Shown: positions 1 to 11,931, numbered from the stretch's first letter. The stretch is 28,201 bases of DNA from Sphaeroforma arctica JP610 (GCF_001186125.1 NW_014040526.1:74484-102684); one strand, 5' to 3'. Notes: a model not told the origin generated them from the letters alone. Program-made: numbers and translations.

Positions 1-560
1 ACTTACTTGGACCTATTTGAGACGATAGTAGATGTAGGATATTATAAACTAAATTTTATAATCTCTGAACTACTACTTACAGATTTTGGTCTTCCCGCCA
101 ATCTCCAAAATCCAAGGAGTCTTTTTCATTTTTTTATAACTTTTCTTCAGATGGAACTTTATTTTTATTAGTTAATGTATTAACTTGACTTGCGTTCTTA
201 TGTCTATCTACAACTTAGGCATGTGGTCACGAACACTTAGTACGTCTAGTGAAAATTATTCAATAAAGAACAGCTAGAGGTACGTTCTGTGTGATCGAGG
301 ATATTAAGGCTATTACCAAGAGGCAGTCCTGATCATTCTTACACAAGCTACCACTGCTAAATCCTAACTGACTTAAATTGTATCTTAGTTTATATAACAT
401 AGTTCAAAACATAGAAATATCCATCGAAGTTTACACAACAACGACAACTTCGACGAGCCAACAGGAAGAGGAACATTAGGTACCATACTATCTACAATGA
501 CATGACGCCAGAGCTGCAACGGAAGCAAATACCAGCTCCGATGAGGATGCTTGGACGGGA
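1..560. other. AT-rich stretch, nothing recognised
   Basis: No gene, RNA or repeat could be supported here. The sequence is AT-rich with stops in all frames. It lies where the 5' end and gag of the retroelement to its right would be expected, but I see no gag motif and no similarity to the sequence after the element's 3' end, so I cannot call it an LTR. Confidence 0.4.
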
Positions 561-3500
561 CCGGTCACGGAAGCCTTATGTGAAGACGAGCATGCATGCA
601 TTTATAATGACACGGGAGCTATACCAGCAATGATCCATTAAGAATATGCACGAGAATATGGGATAGAAATTACAGATACAACACCAATGTACCTTCAGGG
701 TTTTGGTGGAACAGGAGAGTCGGTTTTAACTCAGAAAGCGACTACAACGTTATTATTGAATGTTCGAGCAGCGGATGGGATGCCGACGTTCTTTGAGACA
801 AAAGAGATGATGTTTTTACTTTCCAGCTGGTTGTCACAAGATTGCGATATATTAGTAGGCTTCGATGCCATGCAAGACAACTTATTGGGGACGAGTTGGG
901 ACAAATCCACAGAACCACCGACATTTACCTTGCAATTGCCTAGGTCACAGGGTGTAGCTTTCCTAATTCCGAAACAGGAGTAATCTTGGTCGGAAATATA
1001 TATTCCTAAGAAGCCAGACTTGGATGGAAAACTACCGGATGAGTACGATTTCACACACTTGCGTAGGGTGGGGGATCTGCTCAAGAAAACAGAAGAGGAA
1101 ATGTTAGAATTGAAGGGCAAGTTCCTCACTGCGAGATACGACCCACGACAGACCAAATTCATCAAAGGAGTCGCAGCCAAGCTACAGCCACAGGAGGGAG
1201 CAAAGCCGTCAAGGTCCATCTACTTCACGAAAGACCCATTGTTGAAGGACATCGAAATACAGAAAGTAGCACAATTATACCGATAAGGGAAGGCCGAGCC
1301 AAGCAACAGATACAGCAGATGGGTCAGTTCGGTAAAGACCGTAAGGAAGGATCCGAGAGTGGTGCCAAAGGATTTGAAGGATTATAGAATAACAATAAAC
1401 TACATCCAGGTAAACAAACAGATGGTTAGAGTTGCGTATCAATTACCTTTGGAAGACGACATGGGTGAGCATGGCACAAATGCTCTCAATACGACAGTAG
1501 CAGATTTAGCGGCGTCATATCATCAGTTAGAGCTGAATCAGGAGTCCAGAGACTATTTGACGTACGTTACCTCTGATGGGAAGTTTCATCGAACGACGTG
1601 CCTGCAGGAAGGCATCGAGAAGAGCGCGTTTGACATGCAGCACTTTGCAGAACCCATTTTCGCTGATGTCAATGACCACAAGCCATATATAGACGACAAC
1701 AAGATAGCGACACATAGAAGGCACTCAGAATCAGTAATAGAGGCGTTGGAACGACATTGGCAGCAAACAATACAGTTTGTAGACATATGCATAGAATACA
1801 ATATACAGTTGCAACCAAAGAAAACACAAATAATGCATCTTGCAGATATACCCACCGTATTTTACGGCAGGGAGACAATTGGGAACGCGACGATGATTAT
1901 GAAGGAGCGGGCGCAGGCATTATTTGACAGGTCGGCGCCTAAGAATAGACGAGAGTTAATTTCTTTGTTAGCTGTAATGTCGTGGTTGTCAAAGTATATA
2001 CCTAACTACGCAGCGATAGCAGTGCCTATGTCGGACCTAACAAAAAAGGGTACATTGTTTGGATGGAGAGCGCCACAGCAACAGGCTCTCACACACTTGC
2101 TAACATTAATTATGAAACGGATCAAGTTGTATGAGCCCCTACCTCACCAGCGCCTATGTCGGACCTAACAAAAAAGGGTACAATGTTTGGATGGAGAGCG
2201 CCACAGCAACAGGCTCTCACACACTTGCTAACATTAATTATGAACCGGATCAAGTTGTATGAGCCCCTACCTCACCAGCGGTTAGTCATCATACCGGACG
2301 CATGCAACGTAGAAGTCGGAGCAGCGGTGTTTGTGCAGATACCACCACCGGGCACGTTGGAATACGATGAGGAACAAAGGTGCATTGAAGAATGTAAACG
2401 ATATAGAGAAGTGTTAGGTCTGCCACCCATCAGGTTGCATCCGCAAACACCTAAGTTAGTCATATCCGAAGTTGAATAATCTATCTATAGCATATCGGAT
2501 AGAGCGGAGGTAGTTTACAATCCGATCGACGATTTGAGGTCAGTGCCGGAGTTCACGCCATTCGTGCCTAGGAATGCGGCTACCGATATACATAGTGAAG
2601 ACACAGAAGACCACCTAGGTCGCACTCAGGAGGATATGGTACAACAGAACACACCAACTCAGAGGGGCACACTTGAGCACCTGTCGCGCACTCAGAGTGG
2701 CACACTTGAGAACCGATATACAACTCAGAGTGTCACACTTGAGAATGATGTAGGGTCACAAACGAAGCAGAGTGGTGCACTTGCAGAGGATTCAGGGCTA
2801 CAGTTGACAGCAGACTTTACCCAGGGTGACGATGGATAGCCCTAGAGACTTAGGCATTTCGATAGGACGACATCGGTTCTTGTACCCAGTGGCTTTTTAC
2901 TACAGTAAGCTCAATACAGCTCAGCTCAATTATGGAGCCACTGACCGCGAAATGGTAGGTTGCACATACGCTTCTAGGAAAACTTTTGTTCTTTGTCGCA
3001 GATCAGTACGTCCAGTATTTTTAGTCACCGACCATAAACCGTTGGTTAACATCTTGGCCAATCCAGAACCCTATCTCCAGACGGAGAGGTTTAAAAACAG
3101 CAGAATTATACGTGCGTTAAACACCATCAATGAGGTCGTGATGGATGTTCAATATGTAGAAGGCCCACTTACAGTTTTTGGAGACTATTTTTCGCGCTCT
3201 ACAAACCATAGGATCAGCTTTTGCGACCTACAAGGAAACAGGTGGAGTTTGGACAAGAGGAAATCGGTAACAAGGCCAACAAACAGTCGGCATGTGCGTT
3301 GACGTTCACACCGCTGGAACGACGAGTGACGTGGAGTCATGATAGAGCAGATAACACTCAGCATACCAGGGAAGGGTACAGGACTAGCATCACAAAGTAT
3401 GCACACCCGGGTAGTTACACGTTTAACCCTTTGTGGGTAGCACTTATTGACCAACTTTTGGGTCCGTTGGACATCGAATTGTTCGCAAGCCACGAAGACG

Positions 3501-6500
3501 ATGTATTAGACATGTATTGTACGAAGGATGGGTCCGGACCAGCGGGATGCTAAGCTTTTGAAGTGGATTTGGTGAATATCAGAGCGTATATGAACTCACC
3601 GTGGAAGTTAATTGCAGCATTTTTACATTCTTTCAAGCATATCAAGGACACTTACGTGGTTGCGGTAGTACCGTTTTGGCCGACAGCTGAGTGGTTTTCA
3701 CTGTTGAATAGCCTCACTCAGGGCACGCCATGGATAGTGCCGCACACGGAGGATACATTCCTGCATAGGGGACAACGTATTCTGGGGTTACCACCATGGC
3801 AATATTATTTGGTAGTGGTGTTGCAGGGTGGTCGACCACGGCCACCGCCGCTACCGCAGAGTTTCTGGGCGAGATTGGGGTTGAGCAGAGCACCCCCCTC
3901 GTTACATGTTTTGGGGTACTCGTTAGTACCATATTGCACAGGCATCACGGGGCCGTCCAGCACGACACCGCGGATCCCGGTTACCAGCACACAGGACAAA
4001 TCATGGAAGTGGTTGGGGGCGAAGAAGGCACCATCGCTAAGTGACACGGTGCAATCACCCCGACAATGTAAATCTGGGACAGGCAAGGCCATGCAGTCGC
4101 CATTGTACAGCAGGGAAGACAACACTGAGAAACAATTGGCATGTCAGTTGGTACATCAGGATGGCTTAGCAAGATCTGATGGTCAGCAAATGGTCGTGTA
4201 CACACCTCCGAGCTTGGAAGTAGCAAAGAATATGAGAGAATCAGACGATGAATCGCCACCCCGATTTGCACAGTCGTGGATGGCAGCTGACAACGCATTG
4301 CAACAATAGGCAGACGACGTCCAAGGGATGACGACGGGGGCGAACCAGGAGGGCAGCTATAGAGAAATGGCTAATACAATGGAACTACCGCGGACGCCGT
4401 TGAAGAAGTCGGTCGATCAGCTGTTAGACAAAGCGTTGGAGGCGTACGAGTTGAAATTGTCAGGCCTTGACCCTTTCTTCGAGCTGCCACGTTTTGACGC
4501 GGACTGTCAAGGGGTGCCGGCGGGCACAGGGGAGAAGGTCGCGGCATTTCAACACTCATTAGAATAGTTTGACACCATCCACACGGAGGACATCCAGCCT
4601 AAGTCTTGGCCGAGATCCAAACAGGCGGTTCCAGAAGTGTGGTATACCGGTTCAGACGATGTTACTACTGATGCTCCAATACACAACAGGAAGCGAGCAC
4701 GACATACACCGTTAAAATTACTTCCGACTACGGAAACATCTTTGTTGAATCGTTTGAAGAAGTTACAACTTACATGTGTGGGACAGGAAGTTCCCCCGAC
4801 AGCGACAATGGCAGCTTTATGGTTGTGGCATGAGGGGTACTCGCATGTGCAAACAGATCGCTTGCGAGCGATTGCACAAGACAAATGCGGATGGAATATC
4901 CCCGCCGAGGTGCTCAAACCGCTGACAGACAGTTGCACCGATTGCATTCGGGAAGGTCTCCCGACGGGCCCTACGAGGGGATTGTTACAACAACCACCAA
5001 GACCTATGCGCATATGTGAGGAGATAAACTTGGACTACTTAGTACTAGATGAGGATACCGAGGGCTATAAGTACGTACTAGCGGCGCAAGATGGGTTCAC
5101 TTTACGAGCGTTTCGAGCAGCAATGAAAGATGATGAGCATTCAGCGACGGAATTAATTCGGTTTTGTCAGACGCAACTGGAGCCCAGAGGGCATATTTCT
5201 GAATATGTAAAGGATCAGGATAGCCTGTTCATAAGCCAGGAGTTTACGGACTACGCCGCGAGCAAAGGTTCGTCGATCAGATACGTGTCCAAGGGCGAAC
5301 ACGGAGGCAATGGGAGAATAGAGGTTTTTTTTGCGAACTACTAAGAGGTGGTTGAAGCGCTCGTTGGGCGTTGGATTAATGCATGAATGGCGCCATGCTA
5401 TACCATCATTTTTCAGTAATTATAATGCAACCACTTCACGAGTCATTGGAACATCTCTATATGAACTCGAGACCGGAACAATCTACAAACACGAAACAGA
5501 TGGGACGATTGAACGGTTGTTAGATGAGGCACTCGGGTTTGACATTCCTACTGTGACGTTAGCAGGGGAATAACAGGAAAGATTTAAGAAAGCACAGCGA
5601 TTCCGCGAGAAAGCGCAACACTCACAGAAGCAGTCAGCCGATCTCGCACGCTTGGACGTCCCCATGTTAGCAATTGGGCGACTGTGTATGTACTTACCGA
5701 TAAAGATTGGCATGGACCCGCGGAAATCATAGCACACAAGCCGCTGATCATCCATTACAATAAGGATGTGGCTACACAGAAGGAATACGGGGTGTATTTA
5801 AAAAATATCAAAGCACATATTCCACTGATTGGACGACAAAAGGCACGACCACGAGGCTCGTTCATGCGATCAGCGTATGCCAGTTGGCTATTTCACGACT
5901 CCCCTTTTGCAGATGCACCCCACGAGTGGAAACAGGAAATCGTTGCAGCCATCCGAACAATGCCGACAGCGATTCAATTCATGTACCGCCGTAACTGCCA
6001 TTTTGGGGTTTTCAAAAAGCTGGCAAGCAAGCATGGACACAAGACGGCGGATATATTCCGATTGTAAAGGAGGGCCAGCCACCCGCAAGTATGACGCGAG
6101 ACAAATTCCTTGCCGGAGGCCAGACTACGGGTAATAAGGTTACGCAGCCGGTAATTGCGAAGCAGCTCGAGGTGACACATGATATTATTCAGGGCAGAAA
6201 GCCATCTGATTATGCGAGTATTGTGCGAGACAAGCTTTTAGTCGGCGATTAGACTACAAGTGAAGACCATACAACACCGAAAGCTAGCCCGTATCGAGCC
6301 AAGAATAGGCAGCTCGAGTTGACACATGGCGATTAGATTACAAGTGGAGACCATACAACACCGAAAGCTAGCCCGTATCGAGCCAAGAATAGGCAGCTCG
6401 AGTTGACACATGAGACTATTCAGGGCAGCCAACCACTTGATATTGCCAGTTTGACGCGAGACAAGCTGCTTGCCGGAGGACAGATGCCGGGTGGAGATCA

Positions 6501-6610
6501 CACGGAGCGGGCCAAGAAGCGCAGGGTGTTGTTTTCGTCGTCGACGCCGAGAGCCAGCCCGTACGCCTCGAGATGGACTCGGGCGTCGTCGTGTCCGCCG
6601 CTCTAGAGGG
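560..6610 (+). mobile_element. Fossil Ty3/gypsy-type LTR retrotransposon, pol region
   Basis: Decayed pol of a Ty3/gypsy-type element. The order of recognisable parts is aspartic protease with a DTGA motif (about 590-980), reverse transcriptase with a YIDD box (about 1360-2480), RNase H with TDHKPL (about 2830-3300), an extra domain with a DIELFAS motif and a VVPFWP..EWF motif (about 3420-3720), integrase with an HHCC zinc-binding module (about 4830-4960) and its core (about 5010-5570), then a tail to about 6605. This domain order is that of Ty3/gypsy. The extra domain resembles the one found between RNase H and the recombinase or integrase in DIRS-like and some algal and oomycete elements. 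Gag is not seen and no paired LTRs were found. The element is broken, with roughly ten breaks, yet every domain is easily recognised, so it looks of middling age. Confidence 0.9.
6080..6605 (+). repeat. Repeated modules in the retroelement tail
   Basis: The end of the retroelement holds a module repeated two to three times, recognisable by the recurring motifs RDKLLAGGQ and LELTHETIQG, plus an 80- to 90-bp direct repeat around 6243-6412. It belongs to the element's 3' coding tail. No chromodomain is seen. Confidence 0.6.
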
Positions 6611-6611
6611 C

Positions 6612-6960
6612 TGGATGAAGGGTAAAGGGAGGATGGATTATAATGATTAGAAATATTAGATATTTAGGAAGAGATGACCAAGGACTCTGTCGTGCTGGAA
6701 TGGACTGGCTATACCGACAGGTGCTTGTACTGGAGGGGCGGTATCTCTTCGGGGGGTGGGGGTGCATGAAAATAAACAATAAAGATACAAATACAGTGGA
6801 CAGCACACGCACTCTCAGTTTTGCGAAATACCAACATATAAACAGCAAATTGATATTGACGAGCTTGTTGAGACACAAATGCAGGCAACAGCAGTGCAGC
6901 TTCGAGCGTGCAAGCGCAGGCTGTACTTTTAAAAAGCGGTTTAAGAACTTACTATGACGA
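6612..6960 (+). other. Possible 3' end of the retroelement (polypurine tract, AATAAA signals)
   Basis: Directly after the pol tail is a purine run (GAAGGGTAAAGGGAGGATGG, 6616-6635), the expected place and kind of sequence for a plus-strand primer site. About 140 bases on, two polyadenylation-like signals (AATAAA) stand close together near 6772-6782. This would fit a 3' LTR beginning near 6633. No matching copy is visible at the left end of the window, so the LTR is inferred only from position. Confidence 0.3.
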
Positions 6961-8878
6961 TGCTATTCTAGCTGCTGGTCAACGGTCTGCTAAATAGTAG
7001 AGGTAACTACATGCAGAATAACAATCCGGTTGTAACAAAATCTCTCGAATTTTCAACCGTATATTTCACCAGCTATTAGTACACATCATGCGAAAGAAGG
7101 ATGACTGTGGCCATTTGTTCTCAGTTAAGGACTCAGCAATACCTAGTGGAATACACAAAGCGCATGTGTGAAAGTATGGGCAGGCTTTGTATAGTTTTTC
7201 TCCCGACTGAAGTATACTATCACACCATGCACGTTGTCATCCCCAATATACACACATTTCTCCTGTCGTTAGTATTGAAGCCGGAAGGGCAACAAGCTAC
7301 ATTACACCGTCCCTTTCCCCCGCCCCGACTCCTTGCTGAGCAAACAATATATCTCTCTCTACTATCAGTATGCAATAAGCCACATTGCAGCATGAGTATG
7401 ACTGCCACATTCAAACATCACATACACTCCCACAGGCATTGACATCTCGGATGGGTGTGTAGCACTTCTCTTCAAACCCTGCAGCGGACAATGAATCGAT
7501 GCCAATCAAAGGGTAGAGATATAGGGTAGACGGAATATCATATCGCGTGCAGCAACAAGCAGGTCGAACAGGAAATGTATATGCTAAAAGTACAAAAGTG
7601 TTTTAGCACGACGTGTCGGCGGCACCCAGAACACATGTAGATAGTACTACGGATAACACAAAACTATGCAATTCACTGAAAAAATTCTCCCCACACGGAC
7701 CAGGTTTTGACAGAAAGGAATACACGGGTGTTGGGCAAAATATTAAGTCAGATTGCGCTAACCTGCCCAAGATACCGCTGGGTCATCAGGAATACAGGGA
7801 ACTGTATGTTCCCATCCAGAACTTTCCTGTGAGGAATAAGCATACTGCATACATGCCGTCGTGTCAGTGTGCATATAGAACTCGCCCCGAAGTGAACAAA
7901 GGCAGGTATGGCAGCGTGTCTAACTCAACTACAACAAGGCATTTATTCGAAAACAGTACACAAGATGATGTAGTATTTAGCTTTGCCTGCCAATTAACAG
8001 TTGAATATTGCTAAGCAGACACTTAAGCAGGTGATAGACCATACCATTTGATGGGCAGCACGGGCGGATGGGTCTCCCTCAATTTGAATAATTGGATATC
8101 TGGGCAATCGTTCACGGTGGTTCTATATCTAGAGTTAGTTCAGAGTGGCGTACGAATACGCATAAGCAGAAATCCAAAAGAATATGGCGGAGTTTCTATA
8201 TAATATAACAGACAAATTGCTTTGGTGAAAGGTTGACGGCGTAGAAGACCCCTTCACTGTCACTGACTACCAAGTGATTGGTTTATGATCTCTTGGAATC
8301 GTGTGCTGCACTATTGAATATAGCAGCTATGGATGTTACGTAAAAGATGTGTGAATATATGCCGACAGTGTAGCAAGACGACCTCGCAGCAGGCCACTGT
8401 TGGTCTGTGCACGTTCGTATCGCTAATTGCCCTAGGAAGCAAGTGTAGGCAACTACGTACCCTGCAAAATATGTGTATGTAACTACTAACCCTGCCAAGT
8501 ATGCATCATATCCATAATAGACTCGCACATTCGGAGTAAATACAATTAGCGCAGAAAGCAGACTCATGAGTAGGGACACTGTGCCCAAGCAGAGAATAGC
8601 ATCCCTACATGGCGCTAAGAAAGCACCGCGTGTCCATACCTTGACTTGGACTTATGGTATGTATATTACCGCCCACGATTACATTACGGTCTAATACCCA
8701 GACTTGAACGCTTTGGCCACGGTCATGTGCGCATGGAAGGCAGCAACATGGACAATCTTGTTATGCTTTGGATTCAGCCCCGAATGGGCAAAGGACGTAC
8801 CATCCCATGCAAAGAAGTTCGCAACAAAACCTTTCGGTTCCATGGGCAAACGAGGATGTACAATCTGAAAAACGAATC
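6960..8878. other. Gene-free stretch, nothing recognised
   Basis: Several open frames of 60 to 133 codons exist on both strands (for example 7101-7442 plus and 7613-8014 plus), but none has a recognisable motif, the longest lacks an ATG at its start, and none is flanked by convincing splice sites. I see no RNA gene and no repeat shared with the rest of the window until the minisatellite begins near 8879. Confidence 0.4.
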
Positions 8879-9432
8879 GCAAGCATATCTACTTAATACT
8901 ACTATTCAATGAGCAGCACACCTGTGCAAAAATACCGCAAGCATACCTACTTAAAACTACTATTCAATGAGAATCGCATCTGTGCAAAAGGATTGCAAGC
9001 ACACCTACTTAAAACTACTATTCAATGAGAAGCACATATGTGCAAAAGGATTGCAAACACGCCTATTTAATACTACTATTCAATGAGAATCGCATCTGTG
9101 TAAAAGGATTGCAAGCACACCTACTTAAAACTACTATTCAATGAGAAGCACATATGTGCAAAAGGATTGCAAACACGCCTATTTAATACTACTATTCAAT
9201 GAGAAGCACATCTATGCAAAGGGGTCGCAAGATCGGTGCTGTACGAGCTCGTACATAAAATTTCCAGGAGCTACAACTTAATGTGCCAAACATACAATAC
9301 TATTCAATGAGAAGCACATATGTGCAAAAGGATCGCAAGCATACCTAAAAATACTACTATTCAATGAGAAGCACATCTGTGCAAAGGGATCGCAAGCATA
9401 CCTACAAAGTACTACTATTAAATGAGAAGCAC
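8879..9432. repeat. 58-bp palindromic minisatellite, array A (interrupted)
   Basis: About nine units of a 56-58 bp tandem repeat recognised by TACTACTATTCAATGAGAAG followed by GCACATCTGTGC or GCACATATGTGC, an A-rich step and GCAAGCATACCTACTT. The array is interrupted at 9231-9299 by a short piece of the 340-bp gag-region repeat found at 9433 and 11592. It ends abruptly at the junction with the full 340-bp copy. It is the same family as the larger array at 11934-13395. Confidence 0.92.
9231..9299 (+). repeat. 69-bp fragment of the gag-region repeat inside the minisatellite
   Basis: This piece matches the left part of the 340-bp repeats at 9433-9772 and 11592-11931, sharing GATCGGTGCTGTACGAGCTC and AATGTGCCAAACATACAATA. 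Minisatellite units flank it on both sides. It contains the 16-bp perfect palindrome TGTACGAGCTCGTACA (9240-9255), which is also intact at 9464-9479. Confidence 0.85.
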
Positions 9433-9772
9433 AAGGGCTGATGACAATCAGGCAGATCGGTGCTGTACGAGCTCGTACATAAAAGTTTCACTTCATGTGC
9501 CAAATATACAATAGAGCGAAGCTGTTGTCATATATTTGTACAGATCTGACGATTAATTGAAGTTGGATGTTCGTTTGAAGTTGGCAAATGAAGATAGCTT
9601 GGTAATCGATATGAAGCTTGCAGACACTGCAGGCTCAATATAACAGAAGCCACTTGGCACACGCAATATGACTGATGTCTCGAGTCAGAACAGAGATTGA
9701 GGTGGCAGCAAAGACAAGAGCAACAAAGGTAGGAAAACTGACCATTTCGCTAAGGACTGTTTGTTTGATGGC
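9433..9772 (+). repeat. 340-bp dispersed repeat, copy 1 (gag region)
   Basis: This copy is about 95% identical by eye to 11592-11931 and starts at AAGGGCTGATGACAATCAGG. Copy 1 joins minisatellite array A at its left edge and runs on into more gag sequence at its right. It carries the 16-bp palindrome TGTACGAGCTCGTACA at 9464-9479. Confidence 0.93.
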
Positions 9773-10838
9773 GGGTGCAGAAGCTATGGTAACAAATATC
9801 ATATGGCAACCCTATACAAACAGGCAGGACGGGATGGGCCGATCGGACGACGGCTGAGAAATAGAAAATAAAAACTTGGAGAGAAGAATTGCTGATCGAT
9901 TGTCGTAGAATGTCGGGCATGCTGGACAATGTGATGTAAGCTTGTTACCGAAAGGTTGGGCTGGTATAAACATAAAGAAACAATATACATCCTCGATAGT
10001 ATGGTATGGACGGATTGAGCTTACGCTTGGTTTTGCTGACACAGAGAGCTGGCAGACAGTCCATAGGGTCGACGCCAAGGTATTTGACGTGCCTTTACTT
10101 GGGTGGCGATGGATACAAGACTATGTATTTGAGTCGTCGCTGACAGTCAGGACAGAGCGAAGGGCACCATGTGGAGAAAAGCATGACTGTGGTGGCAATT
10201 CAAGTTCCAGGAGGTTGCGTGTGATATATGGCTACAGCTACCATGATCACAATACGACTAAAGCTCCATCAGATCGTTAATAAGGAGCACGTCGTTGAGA
10301 AGTGTTTCTGGAACGCTGATGGTCCCCACTAAGGAGCCTGTAACATTGGTGTTTGAGCAAATCTTGTGCCGTTAAATCGACAATTCAAATTTCGGCATAT
10401 CCCAGTTCTCAATGAAGAGGATATAGTGCGACGTGTATCAAAAATATATAAATACTCCTCTAAGTCGGACACGGCGCGTGGCTGTTGATAGGTTGAGCTT
10501 GTACACGAGTCCACAAAGTACATTCGCCTATATTTTTTTTTATAGGAAAAGCCATATCGATACCTGAAGATACCAATAGAGTTGACCGATTCAGGATTCA
10601 CATCCCAATCCCTGATGGAAGATCTTTTGCGAGACCTTCAGAAAGGGGTCTACATATACATGGATCATGTCATCTTCGGATCTGTGGCCGAGGAGGAACA
10701 CGCTATCTTTTCGAAGGAAGTACTACGCAGACGAAATGAACGAAATATTAAAGTTCGTCTCATTCTGTGTGCATACTGTATTCTTAAGTGTATTTATTGA
10801 TCTACATTCCGTTCAATGCTTGCTACTTTGTGAAAGAT

Positions 10839-10843
10839 AAAAA
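10839..10843 (-). terminator. RNA polymerase III terminator of tRNA-Val
   Basis: On the minus strand a TTTTT run lies 7 nt beyond the end of the tRNA gene, as expected for Pol III termination. Confidence 0.8.
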
Positions 10844-10850
10844 CTCTAAT

Positions 10851-10923
10851 TTCCAGAGGCGGACTTGAACCGCCGACCTGCTGCGTGTTAAGCAGCCGTC
10901 ATAACCAGCTAGACCATCCGGAA
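10851..10923 (-). tRNA. tRNA-Val (anticodon AAC)
   Basis: A complete 73-nt cloverleaf without intron. On the minus strand the acceptor stem TTCCGGA pairs with TCTGGAA (one G-U), the D stem is GTC/GAC, the anticodon stem GCTGC/GCAGC encloses the loop TTAACAC with anticodon AAC (plus 10887-10889), and the T stem GGCGG/CCGCC encloses TTCAAGT. The A box (plus 10905-10916) and the B box GGTTCAAGTCC (plus 10861-10871) are canonical. AAC, read as inosine-AC after modification, decodes GUU/GUC valine codons. CCA is not encoded, as usual in eukaryotes. A T5 terminator follows. All stems pair, so the gene looks functional. It is buried among remains of a Ty3/gypsy element. Confidence 0.95.
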
Positions 10924-11239
10924 ATGGTACCTGATTCATAATATGTAATATATAGTTATTTGTAATTGTAAGTTCTATTTCATACGTATACTTGCTACAC
11001 AGGGATAATCATAATTAATTCAGGGTGACTAACCTGGTGAAGTGAAGAACGATTTTCTACAATACTCTATCTCTCGTCCTTTAAAAGACCTCTTACGAGA
11101 CGACACTGTCCACGATGAGCGGAGCGATAAACGTGGAGTCGATCAAATCGAGCATGGACTGGATCAAATCGAAAACGCCATCACGGAAGACTTTGGCAAT
11201 ATATCGATCATACGGCAATAGTAAGATAGAATAGAGCTA

Positions 11240-11590
11240 ATCGGAAACGTTAATCACGTACCCCACACCAAATGCTACCGTCGAGTTGCTCGAATGAGTA
11301 TAGATGTGCATTCAAAGAGAGTACTCAAGCATCAAAACGTACAACTACGAAGCCACGCAAAGATCACGCTGTTCATAAATGTGAACATAAAGATTGGAAG
11401 TTATCATAGTGATATTCTCCAAGGAAAATTCATTCTTGATTAACCGACTTAGTGTCGATGATCCAAGAAGGGTCGATTATTATTGACAGCGATGTTGATA
11501 CCTTCTTTTGCACTGGTACTAGGGCGATGAATTATAGATCCTCTAATCATCCCTTTTTTACCTGTCCCGAACTGACAGACCGAGTGTCTA
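11240..11590. other. Degenerate sequence leading into the second gag copy
   Basis: No gene supported. An open stretch at 11452-11637 runs into the 340-bp gag-region repeat and may be more of the same element's gag, but the similarity is not strong enough to be sure. Confidence 0.3.
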
Positions 11591-11591
11591 G

Positions 11592-11931
11592 AAGGGCTGA
11601 TGACAATCAGGCAGATCGGTGCTATACGAGCTCGTAGATAAAAGTTTCAGTTAATGTGCCAAACATACAATAGAGCGAAGCTGCTGTTATATATATGTAT
11701 AGATCTGACGATTAATTGAAGTTGGATGTTCGTTTGAAGTTGGCAAATGAAGATAGCTTGGTAATCGATATAAAGCTTGCAGACACTGCAGGCTCAATAT
11801 AACAGAAGCCACTTGGCGCACGCAATATGACTTATGTCTCGAGTCAGAACAGAGATTGAGGTGGCAGCAAAGACAAGAGCAACAAAGGTGGGAAAACTGG
11901 CCATTTCGCTAAGGACTGTTTGTTTGACGGC
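11592..11931 (+). repeat. 340-bp dispersed repeat, copy 2 (gag region of fossil Ty3/gypsy)
   Basis: Second copy of the repeat at 9433-9772, same length and orientation. Its right edge (TTTGACGGC) passes directly into minisatellite array B, whereas copy 1 continues into gag and has the minisatellite on its left. Its palindrome is eroded to the 12-bp core TACGAGCTCGTA (11625-11636). It is part of a broken Ty3/gypsy-type element. Confidence 0.92.

Larger units (their letters stand above)
9433..11220 (+). mobile_element. Fossil Ty3/gypsy element fragments (gag zinc knuckle, RT, connector)
   Basis: Scattered remains of a second, older Ty3/gypsy-type element. The parts in order are a gag region ending in a zinc-knuckle-like stretch (about 9690-9940), a reverse transcriptase palm piece (about 10560-10760, with LMEDLLRDLQKGVYIYMD and a following EEEH...EVLRRRNE pattern), and an RT to RNase H connector (about 11055-11220, with YSISRPLKDLLRDD). 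The tRNA-Val gene lies on the opposite strand between the last two parts. The element is badly broken and looks clearly older than the one at 560-6610. The gag part is repeated at 11592-11931. Confidence 0.75.

Noticed and set aside
731-1219. 162-codon open frame on the minus strand
   Set aside because: It is a shadow opposite the retroelement pol frame and has no motif of its own.
6612-6960. A defined 3' LTR with exact ends
   Set aside because: The polypurine tract and AATAAA signals fit, but no second copy is visible, so ends and identity cannot be fixed.
6830-6960. A LINE-like coding scrap (ETQMQATAVQLRACKRRL)
   Set aside because: A single basic helix-like stretch is not enough to name a family.
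7613-8014. 133-codon open frame on the plus strand
   Set aside because: It opens with GTG rather than ATG, matches no family I know, and shows no splice sites or promoter.
8283-8588. Hydrophobic 101-codon minus-strand frame that looks like a membrane protein
   Set aside because: No ATG at its start; the hydrophobicity follows from AT-rich sequence, and small internal repeats suggest random origin.
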